From Zasmidium citrigriseum (lineage: Eukaryota; Ascomycota; Dothideomycetes; Mycosphaerellales; Mycosphaerellaceae), in contig NHNW01000026.1 in assembly GCA_002786025.1 (NCBI GenBank), positions 372,001 through 436,000 of the forward strand: DNA of 64,000 bases. Direction: 5' to 3'. The translations under genes and the position numbers were made by a program. The notes under the pieces are model-generated. The model was not told the origin of the DNA, made no database searches, and saw only the letters and a program-made list of their open reading frames with translations. Shown in pieces: positions 30,827 to 41,100 of this stretch. Position 1 is the first letter of the stretch. The number at the start of each line of letters is the position of its first letter.

Positions 30827-32461
30827 GCCGCCTGCAAGCGATCAAAAGCAAACAGAAAAACAAGACCGACAGAAACCGACCTACCCACGAGCACGACGTG
30901 TTTTAGACACGTCCTGCGACATTCCCATTCTACATACACAGCGGTAGCTCGCCCAGGACTGTGGACGTGAGGGACGGAATGCAGAAAGCCCCTCGATCTG
31001 TCAACAGAAGCCGGGTGTGTGGGAGTGGTCGATCACTCGCAGACGCTCGCGCTGGGTGAGGTCGGTCCTTCGGCACTGAATGCCAGGGTATGCGATCGAG
31101 CCGGGCCGGTGGGTTGTGGTTGAGCGGAGGATGCAAGGGGTGGCACATGTCGCTGTGAAGAAATGGAGGAAATGTAAACAAGTGATGCTCGCGAATGAGA
31201 GTTGATCGATGGATGAAAGGAGACGTCAATAGGAACACTTTGTTCGGGGTTGAAGCGTTCTTCGTTTGAAAAAATTGAGTCTTTCTGAAGAAAAATGGGC
31301 CGTCTTGGAAGTACGCAAGGAGCAAGCTTCTCAGCGAGGAGGCTGTTCACGTCAGGAGACAATGTGGAGAAGCGAGCTAGACTTGCCTGAGGCAATGCCT
31401 CACGTCGTCCTCACAGGAGTCCAGAAAATGGGAGAAAACTGATTCGACGGTGGTGAGACAGGTGGTAGTGCATAGTCGTATCTGGTCACCTTTTGACCTC
31501 CCTGGGCATCTGAACGCTCAAAAGGGTCCTTGAGCATGTCGTGGCCTCTCGCTGGGGTTTCATGATGTCTGTTGGGTGGTGTCGATGATGAAAGATGGAC
31601 AGAGTTGCAGCAAACCGAAGTGGAAGAGAAGAAGTTCGTCTGTGCCTCAGGCATGCTTCTTAGTCAGCTCGTTTTCGAACTCTGACGGCTCTCCTCGACG
31701 AAGTCCGAACGTTTTCTTCCTCATCGAATCATCGACATGCTCCTACAACGGTCGCATCTTCAACCGTCCGTCCACGTTTTCTCCACCGTTGGATAGCGCC
31801 GCCGTCATCTCACCCTCCGCTGGGCTGGTTCTGGAGTCTTTGCTTCGTCGAGAAGCACCCTTTTCAGATGCCAACACGTCGCCTTGTGAAGCTTCTTCCT
31901 CAACGCAATGGAGCTTCCCACGCAGTACGACCTTTGTCAGACAGCTACAGCAGCTATCCAGCCTTATCAGACCTCATAATGGACCGCTGTTTTCGTCGTC
32001 CGCCGTGGTGCGGAGTTCCGCTCCCGTTTTCCACCACCTATCGGTTTCATTGGAACGCCGCCATTGGGCTGAAGTCACTTCCACCGTGCAGCAGCCAGCA
32101 GCAGACCACCACCGGCATGCTGCCAATAAGGTTTGCATTTACTTCTCGCAGTTTTTCGTATTTTAAAGATGCTTCTATCCCTGGCCCTTAGCCTACTCTC
32201 ACCTCGCATGACTTTTCGTTTTCGGCGCTGATTTGACTCCATCCTCCAATCAACTAGAAGTCCCTGTCGCGTGCCCACCTCCTGCCCCTGTACTCATTAG
32301 CATCCTCTGGGCCCATATAGTGCTGGAAGATATGAACCACGAGACTGCTGCTCCGGCGCCCATTGTCAACGGAGAACCTTGGTTTGACGTTTGGGTAGTG
32401 AACAGCTTGTAACGAAAGCCCTACATTCAAACATTCCGCGACTTCACGAAATCTGACGACC
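30827..32461. other. 1.6-kb intergenic region, no supported gene
   Basis: The longest frame (31576-32166, plus, 196 codons) is Ser-rich, lacks any domain and looks like chance. The region separates two divergent genes and presumably holds long 5' leaders and promoters. Confidence 0.45.
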
Positions 32462-34198
32462 ATGCGACTTCACTCTCTCAAGGAGCTCGACAGCTCTGAG
32501 GGAACTGTTCAACTTCACGACCAAACCGAGCAAGGAAATCTGATTTACCACCCGCAACCGAACCCTCACGATCCCAATGACCCTCTCCGATGGCCCAGAT
32601 GGAAGAAATTCATCTGCTTCTTTAGCGTCTCCGCTTTCGCTTTCCTCACGAACTACGCGATTGGAGGCCTCGCACCGGCATTTTACCCTCTCAGCATCGA
32701 ATTCGACAAGACCATGACCGAGACAAGCGAGCTCCTAATTTGGCCAATTCTGGTTCTGGGAGTCTTCAATTTCCTCTGGGTGCCACTGGCGAATTACTTC
32801 GGCAAGCGACCAATCTTCGTATTTGCGACGCTTCTGCTCTGTCTGGCATATCTCTGGGGAGCAGTAGCCCAGACATTCGGCAGCTTGTTCTGGAGCAATA
32901 TCGTCGCCGCATTTGCTGGGTCGGCTTCCGAGGCCCTCGCTGCATCTATCGTCAACGACGTATTCTTCCTGCATCAGAGAGCTAACCTGATGAGTTGGTA
33001 CATGAACGCCATCTCCGGAGGCAACACCATCGGCCCTCTGATCTGTGGATTTGTTGTCACTGGATCGAGCTGGAGAGTCCACAAGTGGCATGCGTTTGGG
33101 CTTGTACTTCTGAATTTCTTGCTGGTACTATTCTTTGTTCCCGAGACGAGATACGACCGTTCGGAGCTCATGAAATCCGCCAGCAGCTCGCCTAGGACCC
33201 TCTCGCTAGATGCGGATTCTGATACCTTCAAGGGAGAGCAGCAAACGACAGCCGCAAGCAACGAAGTCGAACACGACATCGAGAAAGCGAACGCATCTCA
33301 GGTCATCAAAGCAGTACATCCAGCTCACCGCGGACCAGTGACCGAGATTCCAAAGAAGACACTCCTCCAAGAAATGAGTCTCTGGTCCGGTCTCGCCCAG
33401 AACACCAACCTGCTCAAACTCTTCCTCCGCCCATTGCCCATGATCGTCTACCCGGCCGTGATCCTATCTTTCCTGGGCTTTGCAGTGTCTCTCGCCTGGG
33501 TTGTCGCCATCAACATCCTGAACAGCTTCGTCCTGCAAGCGCCGCCATACAACTGGAAGCCTGACGTTAACGGCCTCATCAACATTCCTGCTCTGATTGG
33601 CAATCTTTTCGGTGCCTGGATCGGAGGCTGGGTCGTCGATCGTTACAGCGACTGGAGGAGTAAGAAGAACGGCGGCGTCTTCCAGCCAGAGACAAGACTG
33701 CACCTCCTGATCATCCCTGGCTTGATCGTCCCTGCAGGATGTCTGGTCTGGGGATATGGCGTTGCGAGAAGTATGCATTGGACCGCATTGTAAGTCTATT
33801 GCTACGACCACCGCGAATCTGAACTGGGCTAACAGCAATAAGGTTCTTCGCCAACGGCATGGTCAGCGTTGGCCTCACCGCAGTTCCAACAATGACGATG
33901 ACCTACGTCTCGGACAGCTACTTGCCTGTCAATGCTGACGCGCTGACTCTCGTCGTCGGTCTCAAGGTATGCACATCCTGCCAGAACTCTGCGCTCATTA
34001 TACTAACATATCCGACAGAACGTCGTCGCCTTCGGCTTCCTCTATGGAATCGTACCCTGGGTGGACAAGACTGGCAACATCAACGCTTTCGGTACTCAAG
34101 CCGGCATTTACGTCGCGATCATGCTGCTCGCCATCCCTGTCATCATTTGGGGCCAGCAGCTACGACATACAACTGCCGCTTGGCGGATCATACTTTAA
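32462..34198 (+). CDS. MFS transporter, DHA1-like
   Basis: Exons 32462-33789, 33843-33966 and 34019-34198 give 543 residues, with GTAAGT/ATAAG and GTATGC/ACAG introns in frame. The hydrophilic N terminus ends in NPHDPNDPLRWPRWKKF, the usual entry to fungal DHA1 carriers. About 12 hydrophobic segments follow. The loop 2-3 motif is reduced to LANYFGKRPIF. A long cytosolic loop (about 235-300) is rich in Ser, Glu and Asp. The C-terminal half has YNWKPDVNGLINIPALIGN and FANGMVSVGLTAVPTMTMTY, typical of Pezizomycotina transporters of unknown substrate. No pathway genes adjoin it. Confidence 0.87.
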
Positions 34199-34463
34199 TG
34201 GCCTTTTGGACGAGCGACTTACGTCATTGTAATTTAACGATTGAATGATATGACTTGGATGATACTGATATCGATTTGGCCCTCTTTCATTTCGTTTTCT
34301 GTGAATACATTCACTCACCATACTCGATTTAGGTTGCTGCCTTCATCTGCCCGGCCAGCATCCCCTGCTAGCGCCTGTTGCAGCCTATGGGAGAGTGTAT
34401 ATTACTACTCGTCGATTTCGCTGCGGCTTCTTCTCCTCCATCACTTCGTCCGTCCCGACCAAA

Positions 34464-35014
34464 ATGACCGCCGACCAAGACTATCTCGACGACGACAACA
34501 GAATCGATGTCTACGCCCTCTTCATCTTGGACGCCGATGTCCCTCATTCAGTATGGCCGAAGCGACAGCTCCCTCCTGCTACTTACTAACATCATCACAA
34601 ATGATCAACAAAGTCCTTCGACTCAACGCCGCCGAAGCGGACGACTGTCACTACCTCTGGCCCGCCTCCTCCTACTCCGCCCTCCCACCCCTCCGCCACT
34701 TTCCCCACCCCAGAGTTCCTCCGCCGCCAATTCCCGCCCATTGGAAATCTCCCTTCATAGGCAAGACTCTCCAGCAAGCCGCGAGATTCGTAAGAAATGC
34801 ACCGAAACCTTTGTGCAGAACGTTTTTTGCTGTCTTGGAGCAGGAGAAATTTGAGGCGGAAGGGTTAGTGAGGGTTTGTAAGGTGCTGGGGGATGGGAGT
34901 TTTCAGAGTTTCTTCTATGATGCTGATGAGATTACGACGTATATGATGTGTCATGATCGGGATACGTGGGAGCAGACGTGGAGGAGTTTGGATGGGGAGT
35001 GGGTGGGCGCGTAG
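34464..35014 (+). pseudogene. Tandem copy 1 of a small unknown gene, 3' splice site lost
   Basis: Exon 1 (34464-34550) begins MTADQDYLDDDNRIDVYALF and ends VPHS, parallel to the copy at 35098. The matching exon 2 frame runs from about 34601 to 35014 and ends in a PLCRTFFAVLEQEKFEAEG block and CHDRDTWEQTW. The intron has a GTATGG donor and a good TACTAAC branch sequence, but where the neighbour has AG the sequence here ends CACAA, directly before ATGATCAAC. The next AG (34611-34612) would splice out of frame and soon stop. Either the gene is decaying, or translation begins at the ATG at 34601 to give 137 residues, or the base is an assembly error. Confidence 0.6.
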
Positions 35015-35097
35015 TGAAACGTGAGATTTGAATGAAATGCGCCGACTTGGAATCTGTGTTCCTCATTCGAGATCAACTTCGATTACGAGAAAATGCC

Positions 35098-35624
35098 ATG
35101 ACGAACGGCGAGTGGCTCGACGACGACACCAGAGTCGACGTCTACGCTCTGTTCATCCTAGAAGACATGCCTCACTCAGTAAGTAATGCAAACCCCGTCC
35201 CAAACATAGTCACTGATATTGATGCAAGATCATCAACGAAGTCCTGCAAAGCAACTTCGATGAAATGTATCACCACTATCTTTGGCTAGCCGACTCCTAT
35301 CAAAATCTACCGCCCATCACTGATGAAACGACCGCGGCGACGAGACCACCCGTTGATTCGGCCTGGACATCACGCTTCCTCGGCTGGACGTTGGCCGATT
35401 GCGTAGACTTTGTAAAGAGAGCTTCAAAGCCACTTTGTAGAGTCTTTTTTGCTGTGCTCGAAAAGGAGAGATATGAAAGAGATGGAACGATCAGGCTCTG
35501 CAAAATCGTCGATGATGGAGAGCTGCAGACGTTTCACTATACGGCTAGTCATGCAGCGTTGTGGTTACTGGGCCATGATAGGGATACTTGGGAGAATATT
35601 TGGGAAGATCTGCGAGATGACTGA
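35098..35624 (+). CDS. Tandem copy 2 of a small unknown gene (158 aa)
   Basis: Exons 35098-35178 and 35229-35624; the 50-nt intron has GTAAGT and GCAAG ends and a phase-0 join (MPHS-IINEVLQ). The protein starts MTNGEWLDDDTRVDVYALF and has an aromatic YHHYLWLADSY segment. The conserved core is KPLCRVFFAVLEKERYERDG followed by LCKIVDDGELQTF and GHDRDTWENIW. I do not recognise the family. It lies 83 bp after copy 1, clearly a tandem duplication, and converges on the coiled-coil gene. An upstream in-frame ATG at 35032 exists, but 35098 matches copy 1. Confidence 0.65.
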
Positions 35625-35771
35625 TCATGAAAGAGGTTCGTTGGTCGAAGAACAGTCATGTCTCGTCTCAATCGCTATCCATTCCAAACGAAAGCACCAT
35701 CCAAACGCCGTCTGCCTCCCATATCCACAGAGCGACCAATACCCAACATCAAAACCTCCGACAGCAAAACT

Positions 35772-38700
35772 CTACACATCTCCAAACCCCAACACCTCCC
35801 TCCCCTGCGTCCCCGCAAACAACTCACTCCCATCAAAAGTAGTCTCCTCCCCTACCTCAAAATTCTCCCCACCAACCTCCAACTGCACCTTCTTAGGCGT
35901 CTTACCCCCAGCCCGATTCCCACTAACAACTCCTAGCGTCTGCCTCCGTCTCTCCGTCCACTGACTACCCTTCCCTCCGCCACCAAGCGCAGTACCCATA
36001 CTCGCCCTCGTCTTCACCGCAGCAAGAGACCTCCTCGAGCGAGGCCGCTTGGGCGTGGGGCCGCCGCGATGGTTGGACTCCTGGGACGAGGCGTTCGAGA
36101 CGAAAGATTCGTTGGCTGTGGCGGGGACGTCGATGTCGCCTGAGGTTGGTGTTGGGGGTGTTGCGTCTTCTTCTTGGGTTTGGGCGAGTGAGTCGCGGGA
36201 GCGGTGGGCTAGCGTTCTGCTTTGTTGGTTTGAGAGGCCCATTGCTGCCATGAGATTTGAGCGCATGGCTTCTGCTTCGGCGATTTGCTGGTCTTTTTGT
36301 TCGCATCTGCGTCTGAGGCGGTCGATCTTGTCTTTGAGTTCTTGAATTTTGGCATCGCGGGCGGCGAGGTCGGTCGTGTTGGTTTGGATCTCGTCTTGGT
36401 ACGTTGAGACTTGGTCTTCCAAGGTCTTGATCGTGTCTTCTTGCTCTTTGGCCAAGGTTTCGAGTTGACTGTGCTCGTCGCGAAGTACTTGGAGTTGCTC
36501 GGTCTCTCGGCCCAGAGACAACTTCAAGTCGTCTCGCTCTGCTTGAACCTCTTGTATTTGGCGAGTGAGCTCCGAGACCTCCTGAGATCCGTAGGCTAGG
36601 TTGTTGTTTGCTGAGCTGAGTTGGTCTTGCAGTCGCGAGTTGGTGGTCTCCAGTCCAGTGGTCTTATACTCCAACTCCCGAATACTGCCCTGAAGCTCGC
36701 CAACATGCTTGTTGGCAGTCGAAAGCGCTTCATCCAGACGCTCACACTCCGACCGAGCACCAGCCAGCTCTCGCTCTAGCCCGGCCTTCTCTTGTTCCTT
36801 GACCTCGCCATTCCGCACAGCTTGCTCATATTCTTCCTGTAGATCCTCAAGCTCCTCCTGCTTCTTCGCAATGGTAGAAGCAGCATCCAACTCGCTGATC
36901 TGCTTCGCATTCCTGAACTCAGCAAGCTGTTTCTCGCTCTGCGCCTGAGCTTCTTTCAGCTTCTCCTCCAGCTTGGTGATGCGTCCCAAGAGACCTTCAA
37001 CTTCATCTCTGCTGTCTTCCAGGTTCTGGAGGTTGGTCTCTCGCTCCTCTTCCAAGTCACGAGTCCTAATGACAAAATCCATATTCTGAGCTTCGATCTG
37101 TGCCAAGGCTTGCGAGAGTTCTTGATTCTGCTTCTCTAAGGCTTTCCCCTTCTCACGCTCTTCACGAAGAGGCTTCTCAACGTTCTCACAACGAGCTTCA
37201 AGACTGGCACACGCCTTAGCGAAGACTCTCGACACGGCATCTTGTTCGACTTGAGCTCTAGCTTTGAAGTGGGTGTGCAGCGCTTCCCTCCAATCCATTT
37301 GATCCGGAATGTTCTCATCAGCCGGAGCAGCGACGTCGAAGTGCTCCCGCCAGTGAGGTCTCTCGTGAGAGCATTGGAGATCGCCTCGAGCAGAAGATGC
37401 ATGAAGGCTGAGCAGGAGCGTCATCGAGCTGGGAGTCATCGACGAGCTATGACAGACTCGCAACAGCAGGTCACTGATCTGATGCGCCAAGTTAGAACGC
37501 ATGCGATGTAGAGCCTTGGTGCACCATCCTGAAGCTTGCGGTGCTGCATATTGATCTGGTGTCTGCTCGACCAAGTCCTTCAACCGCTCCAGAGCATGTG
37601 CGAATGCAGTCTCGCTCAGCGTCGTGCGAATCTCATGCCCTGTAATCTTCTGCTCCTCGATAATTGTCAGGGCATCTTTGAGCATACGGGTGACAGCCGC
37701 CAGCCCAGATGCCAAATCGACCGAATCAGCACCGACTGCAAACTCCACTGCATTTCGTAGCAGAAGACTGATCGGCGCCCGAGCAAGCACATTCGCAAAC
37801 AGCTCGCAGTCATTAACCTGCGGACAAAGCGTATGCATGGTCTGCACTCTGCTCGGTTCCAGAAACGTCATCTCAATGCTCTCGAGCACTGGATGTGGCA
37901 GCGAATCCAAATCACACAACTTCCCCATGAACCTCAAAGCTAGCGTCTTGATCGTCTCATCCTGGTTTTCGGCGCACAACTTCTCCTGTAACTTCCTTAC
38001 CATGACGGTATTGGCGGCACACCAGTTCTTCCTCAGATCCGCTGGAACAGCCGTGACGACTTCGTTGACAAGGACTAGACAACGCATTTTCTCTCCCGAG
38101 GCTTCGAGAGAGCTCTTGTTGATCGCCCAGATCGTGACCAGAGCTAAGAGGTGGAGACTTCTCTGCGCCTTAGATCCAGTAAAGAACTGCCGCATAGCCT
38201 CCGCCTTCCACCTCGAACTCGTCGGTGTGCTCGCCAGGAAATCCTCGCTTCGATATGAACTCGCCGTGAGTCTGAACTCCGGATCCATGGAGCAGCACAC
38301 GACATTCATGATGCTGAGACAATAAAGTCCAAGGCCCTGATCATTTGGTCCAGACCCATTCTTCAGAATATCAAGCAGATGCTCTTCGAACTTGGCTGCA
38401 ACATCGGGACTCAGAATCCCCAGAAGTAGATTTCCAGTTCCAGTAAGAATGCGATAGACTGGCTCAATCGTCGCACTCGAAGGCCGTCGCGCCGCTTCGT
38501 CGACAAGCTGGACGAACAAACTCTGCACTTCCGCCGGCAGAGCGACCGTATCCAGCAATCGTCTCGAAAGCAACGCAACACTCGCCGCCACATGCCTCCC
38601 CTCTCCCGTCTTGACAGCCTGCGCGACAACACTGTGCAGAAGCGTCGGTTCCGCTCTCAAGAACGCATCTCGACATGCCCCATTCAGCGCAAATTTCGCA

Positions 38701-38918
38701 ACGAGATCTAGAACGTAGGACCAGTGCTGCAGGCCTTCAATGAGAGCTGAAGCGAGTGCCTCGACAAGGCAAGGTTTCGCGGCGGCCCAGCGCGAAATGT
38801 CGGCGTCGCTGCATTGTGTTGTGGCGATGTCGCGCAGGGTGCGGAGTTGGCTGGGGTAGGGACAGGAGATGATGCGGTCGATTTCGGTAGTGAGTGCTTC
38901 ATAGCCTGGAGAGGCCAT
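35772..38918 (-). CDS. Large helical-repeat plus coiled-coil protein (1048 aa)
   Basis: Single exon. Residues 1 to about 560 are helical and Leu/Ala-rich without low complexity, suggesting an armadillo/HEAT-like solenoid. Residues about 575-890 form a long heptad-rich coiled coil (for example EKQNQELSQALAQIEAQN and KDKIDRLRRRCEQKDQQIAE). The tail of about 150 residues is basic and Ser/Thr-rich (GPTPKRPRSRRSLAAVKTRA), with SP/TP sites. The layout is like vesicle tethers (Uso1/p115) or spindle and septum scaffolds, but I see no specific signature and do not name it. Single-exon length of over 3 kb makes it a secure gene. Confidence 0.8.
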   Translation of the reverse strand: MASPGYEALTTEIDRIISCPYPSQLRTLRDIATTQCSDADISRWAAAKPCLVEALASALIEGLQHWSYVLDLVAKFALNGACRDAFLRAEPTLLHSVVAQAVKTGEGRHVAASVALLSRRLLDTVALPAEVQSLFVQLVDEAARRPSSATIEPVYRILTGTGNLLLGILSPDVAAKFEEHLLDILKNGSGPNDQGLGLYCLSIMNVVCCSMDPEFRLTASSYRSEDFLASTPTSSRWKAEAMRQFFTGSKAQRSLHLLALVTIWAINKSSLEASGEKMRCLVLVNEVVTAVPADLRKNWCAANTVMVRKLQEKLCAENQDETIKTLALRFMGKLCDLDSLPHPVLESIEMTFLEPSRVQTMHTLCPQVNDCELFANVLARAPISLLLRNAVEFAVGADSVDLASGLAAVTRMLKDALTIIEEQKITGHEIRTTLSETAFAHALERLKDLVEQTPDQYAAPQASGWCTKALHRMRSNLAHQISDLLLRVCHSSSMTPSSMTLLLSLHASSARGDLQCSHERPHWREHFDVAAPADENIPDQMDWREALHTHFKARAQVEQDAVSRVFAKACASLEARCENVEKPLREEREKGKALEKQNQELSQALAQIEAQNMDFVIRTRDLEEERETNLQNLEDSRDEVEGLLGRITKLEEKLKEAQAQSEKQLAEFRNAKQISELDAASTIAKKQEELEDLQEEYEQAVRNGEVKEQEKAGLERELAGARSECERLDEALSTANKHVGELQGSIRELEYKTTGLETTNSRLQDQLSSANNNLAYGSQEVSELTRQIQEVQAERDDLKLSLGRETEQLQVLRDEHSQLETLAKEQEDTIKTLEDQVSTYQDEIQTNTTDLAARDAKIQELKDKIDRLRRRCEQKDQQIAEAEAMRSNLMAAMGLSNQQSRTLAHRSRDSLAQTQEEDATPPTPTSGDIDVPATANESFVSNASSQESNHRGGPTPKRPRSRRSLAAVKTRASMGTALGGGGKGSQWTERRRQTLGVVSGNRAGGKTPKKVQLEVGGENFEVGEETTFDGSELFAGTQGREVLGFGDV

Positions 38919-39336
38919 TTTGGCGCATGAGTGGGTGATGTGTGTGGTTTCGACCTTGCTGTCGATGCCTTGTCGAAGAGGTGAGGTCGAGATTCTGTGA
39001 TGACGTTTTGCCGCTTTCGGTGGTTGTCAAGGGCAACGGCCGCTCTGCTGCCTATTTCTTGCCAGTACATGTATGTAGCGGCCATCAAAGGGGATTGATT
39101 TGAAGATTTTATGCATGGTATTAATAGCTAAAAGACATATCTGCCATCCCTCACAAATATCCACCGTGGTATCTCCCTCGCCATGCTGAAATGCCTCCCA
39201 AAACACCGTGAACTCATCATCATTGATCGTACAAACGCTAAGGGTATGTTATCCAAGATGTTTGTCGTGATATGATGCAATGCTGATATGATCGTACATG
39301 TCCTTGTTCTCGTATCGTGTATCGCCGTAATGTATC
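38919..39336. other. Intergenic, no gene seen
   Basis: About 0.4 kb between the coiled-coil gene start and the stop of the RING-like gene, both on the minus strand. No frame of note. Confidence 0.4.
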
Positions 39337-41100
39337 TCATGAGATCTGCAATTCTCGTGTCCTTGGATTACGAGCGGTCCCTCGAACTGTGAAGCCGTGG
39401 TAGATATGCCCCTTGCCATCAGGGTCGCTGTTGATGGATCGTGTTGGCGAGAGGTTGCGTGCGGCGTAGCTCTCGTAGTTGTGGTGATGTAAATGAGGCT
39501 GCCACTCGACCGTGGGCAGGCGACAGTTGCTACTCAGTTGGACGCCGGTCTCGGCTTCGACCTTCTTCGTGAAGATGGCGATCTGTAGCTCCCACCGCCA
39601 GCGGATCTTTCTGCGCTTCTCTCCAACGCTTTCGTCCAGCTTCAGGACCTCGGCGGTGCAAGCTCGCTCCAGTTCGAGCTCTTCTTTGCGCTGTTGGCGT
39701 TTCAACTCTTGAAGTTCGCGGTCCTGGCGCTGTCCTCGAAGCCGCATTCGTCGAGATTGATCGCCCCGTAACACATTGATTTGACTGTTGTGCTTCGCAT
39801 CCATCTGGTCCCTTGTACGGCGTGCGTTGTCCAGTTCGGCGAGTGCCTGCTCCGTGATGGGTCGGTCGTGCAGTTCGCCTGTGCTGTAAGTTCCAGCGCA
39901 GAATGCTTCGATGTGCTTGAGGGCTGTAGCATTGTCGCGCTTCTCTTGTTCCTGAGTCTCGCGCAAGTCCGACTCGGCCTTGACCTGCTTGTCCTCTGCC
40001 TCGGCCATGGCAGATGCATGATGTTCCACCATGTCTTCAACTGCTGTCTCATGCCGGAGTCTCATCTCCTCTCGTGAGCTTTCGTGTTTCTTCTTCAATT
40101 CTGTACGTTGCTTGTCGACCCATGTCAAGAACCGATCTCTTTGCTCTCCCTGCCCAGTACGCAGTAACTTGTAGTCTTCCCTCTCCATCATCTTCTCCAT
40201 CTCTTTGCGCTGTTTGGGGGACACGTTGTCGTATCGAGATTCGTCTGATACGGTCCGGCTTCGTGGAGAGAGTGCGCCTGGTCGCTGCTGCTGGATCGAA
40301 GGGATGGAGTCGCGGCGCGAGCTGTTGATAGAAGGTGCAAGGGAAATGGCCTCATCCCACTGTTCCAACTTCTCCAACAAAGCATTCTGCTCCTCCTGCG
40401 TCATGACATGCTCCACCAAACCTCCCGGAATGGGTTTCCCACAGCAGCTCGGTACTGCACCCGTCTTACTTTCGGTCGCAGACTTCACGGTATTCCTCAA
40501 GGCCAAAGTACACAGTCGATGGCCGCATGGCAGTTTGTGGACTGCCCGTCGTTGGCTAGAGAGATCCTGTGGACAGTGAGGACATCCTTCGGCCAGCGAT
40601 GCATCCGAGCCTTGTCTTTGGTGCAGTCGCAGCATGCTCAGACCGCGGATGCGGCGGAAATGTCTCTTGGGAGACGGCTCTGGAGATGGCGGTTGCGAGA
40701 GGGGTAGTGAAAAGGTGGAATGCGAAGGCGTAGTCTGAGGCGAGAAGGATATCGAATGCCTCCCAATCGGCACACCTCTCGCGACGAAAGCATCGTAATC
40801 GCGGAATGATAGGGACGTTCGCGAGTATCGTCTCTGACCGCCATGGTGGTCTTTGGATAGGTCGGAGAAGGTCGAAGTCAAACCAGTCGATTGGGAGGCT
40901 CTCGAGTCTATTGATTCGGACCGGCGGGCATACTCTGGCCAGTGAGGCTTGAAATGCTTACTTTCAAGCGCTTTCTGTTCGTCGACGTCAACGCCGAGCT
41001 CTTTGGCTTCTGATCGCAATCGTTCGTCCAGCTCATCCTCGGTCTCGCCGTCACTGATGTTGAGCACCTCCAACAAGTACGACAGATCGTGCCCGAGCAT
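39337..41100 (-). CDS. RING/IBR-like zinc finger and coiled-coil protein (587 aa)
   Basis: Single exon. A Cys/His cluster lies at about residues 175-235: CPHCPQDL, then LPCGHRLCTLALRN, then a pair of Cys in VPSCCGKPIP. The order resembles a degenerate RING or IBR finger, so a role in ubiquitin ligation is possible. It is followed by a long charged coiled coil (about 290-500), with repeated EEMRLRHETAVEDMVEHHAS and ERACTAEVLKLDESVGEKRR type segments. The N terminus (residues 12-25) is acidic. Similar fungal proteins are usually annotated only as finger-domain proteins. No partner is visible nearby. Confidence 0.72.
   Translation of the reverse strand: MLGHDLSYLLEVLNISDGETEDELDERLRSEAKELGVDVDEQKALESKHFKPHWPEYARRSESIDSRASQSTGLTSTFSDLSKDHHGGQRRYSRTSLSFRDYDAFVARGVPIGRHSISFSPQTTPSHSTFSLPLSQPPSPEPSPKRHFRRIRGLSMLRLHQRQGSDASLAEGCPHCPQDLSSQRRAVHKLPCGHRLCTLALRNTVKSATESKTGAVPSCCGKPIPGGLVEHVMTQEEQNALLEKLEQWDEAISLAPSINSSRRDSIPSIQQQRPGALSPRSRTVSDESRYDNVSPKQRKEMEKMMEREDYKLLRTGQGEQRDRFLTWVDKQRTELKKKHESSREEMRLRHETAVEDMVEHHASAMAEAEDKQVKAESDLRETQEQEKRDNATALKHIEAFCAGTYSTGELHDRPITEQALAELDNARRTRDQMDAKHNSQINVLRGDQSRRMRLRGQRQDRELQELKRQQRKEELELERACTAEVLKLDESVGEKRRKIRWRWELQIAIFTKKVEAETGVQLSSNCRLPTVEWQPHLHHHNYESYAARNLSPTRSINSDPDGKGHIYHGFTVRGTARNPRTRELQIS

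Noticed and set aside
31576..32166. 196-codon plus-strand frame
   Set aside because: Ser-rich, no domain, no conserved-looking segment; treated as intergenic.
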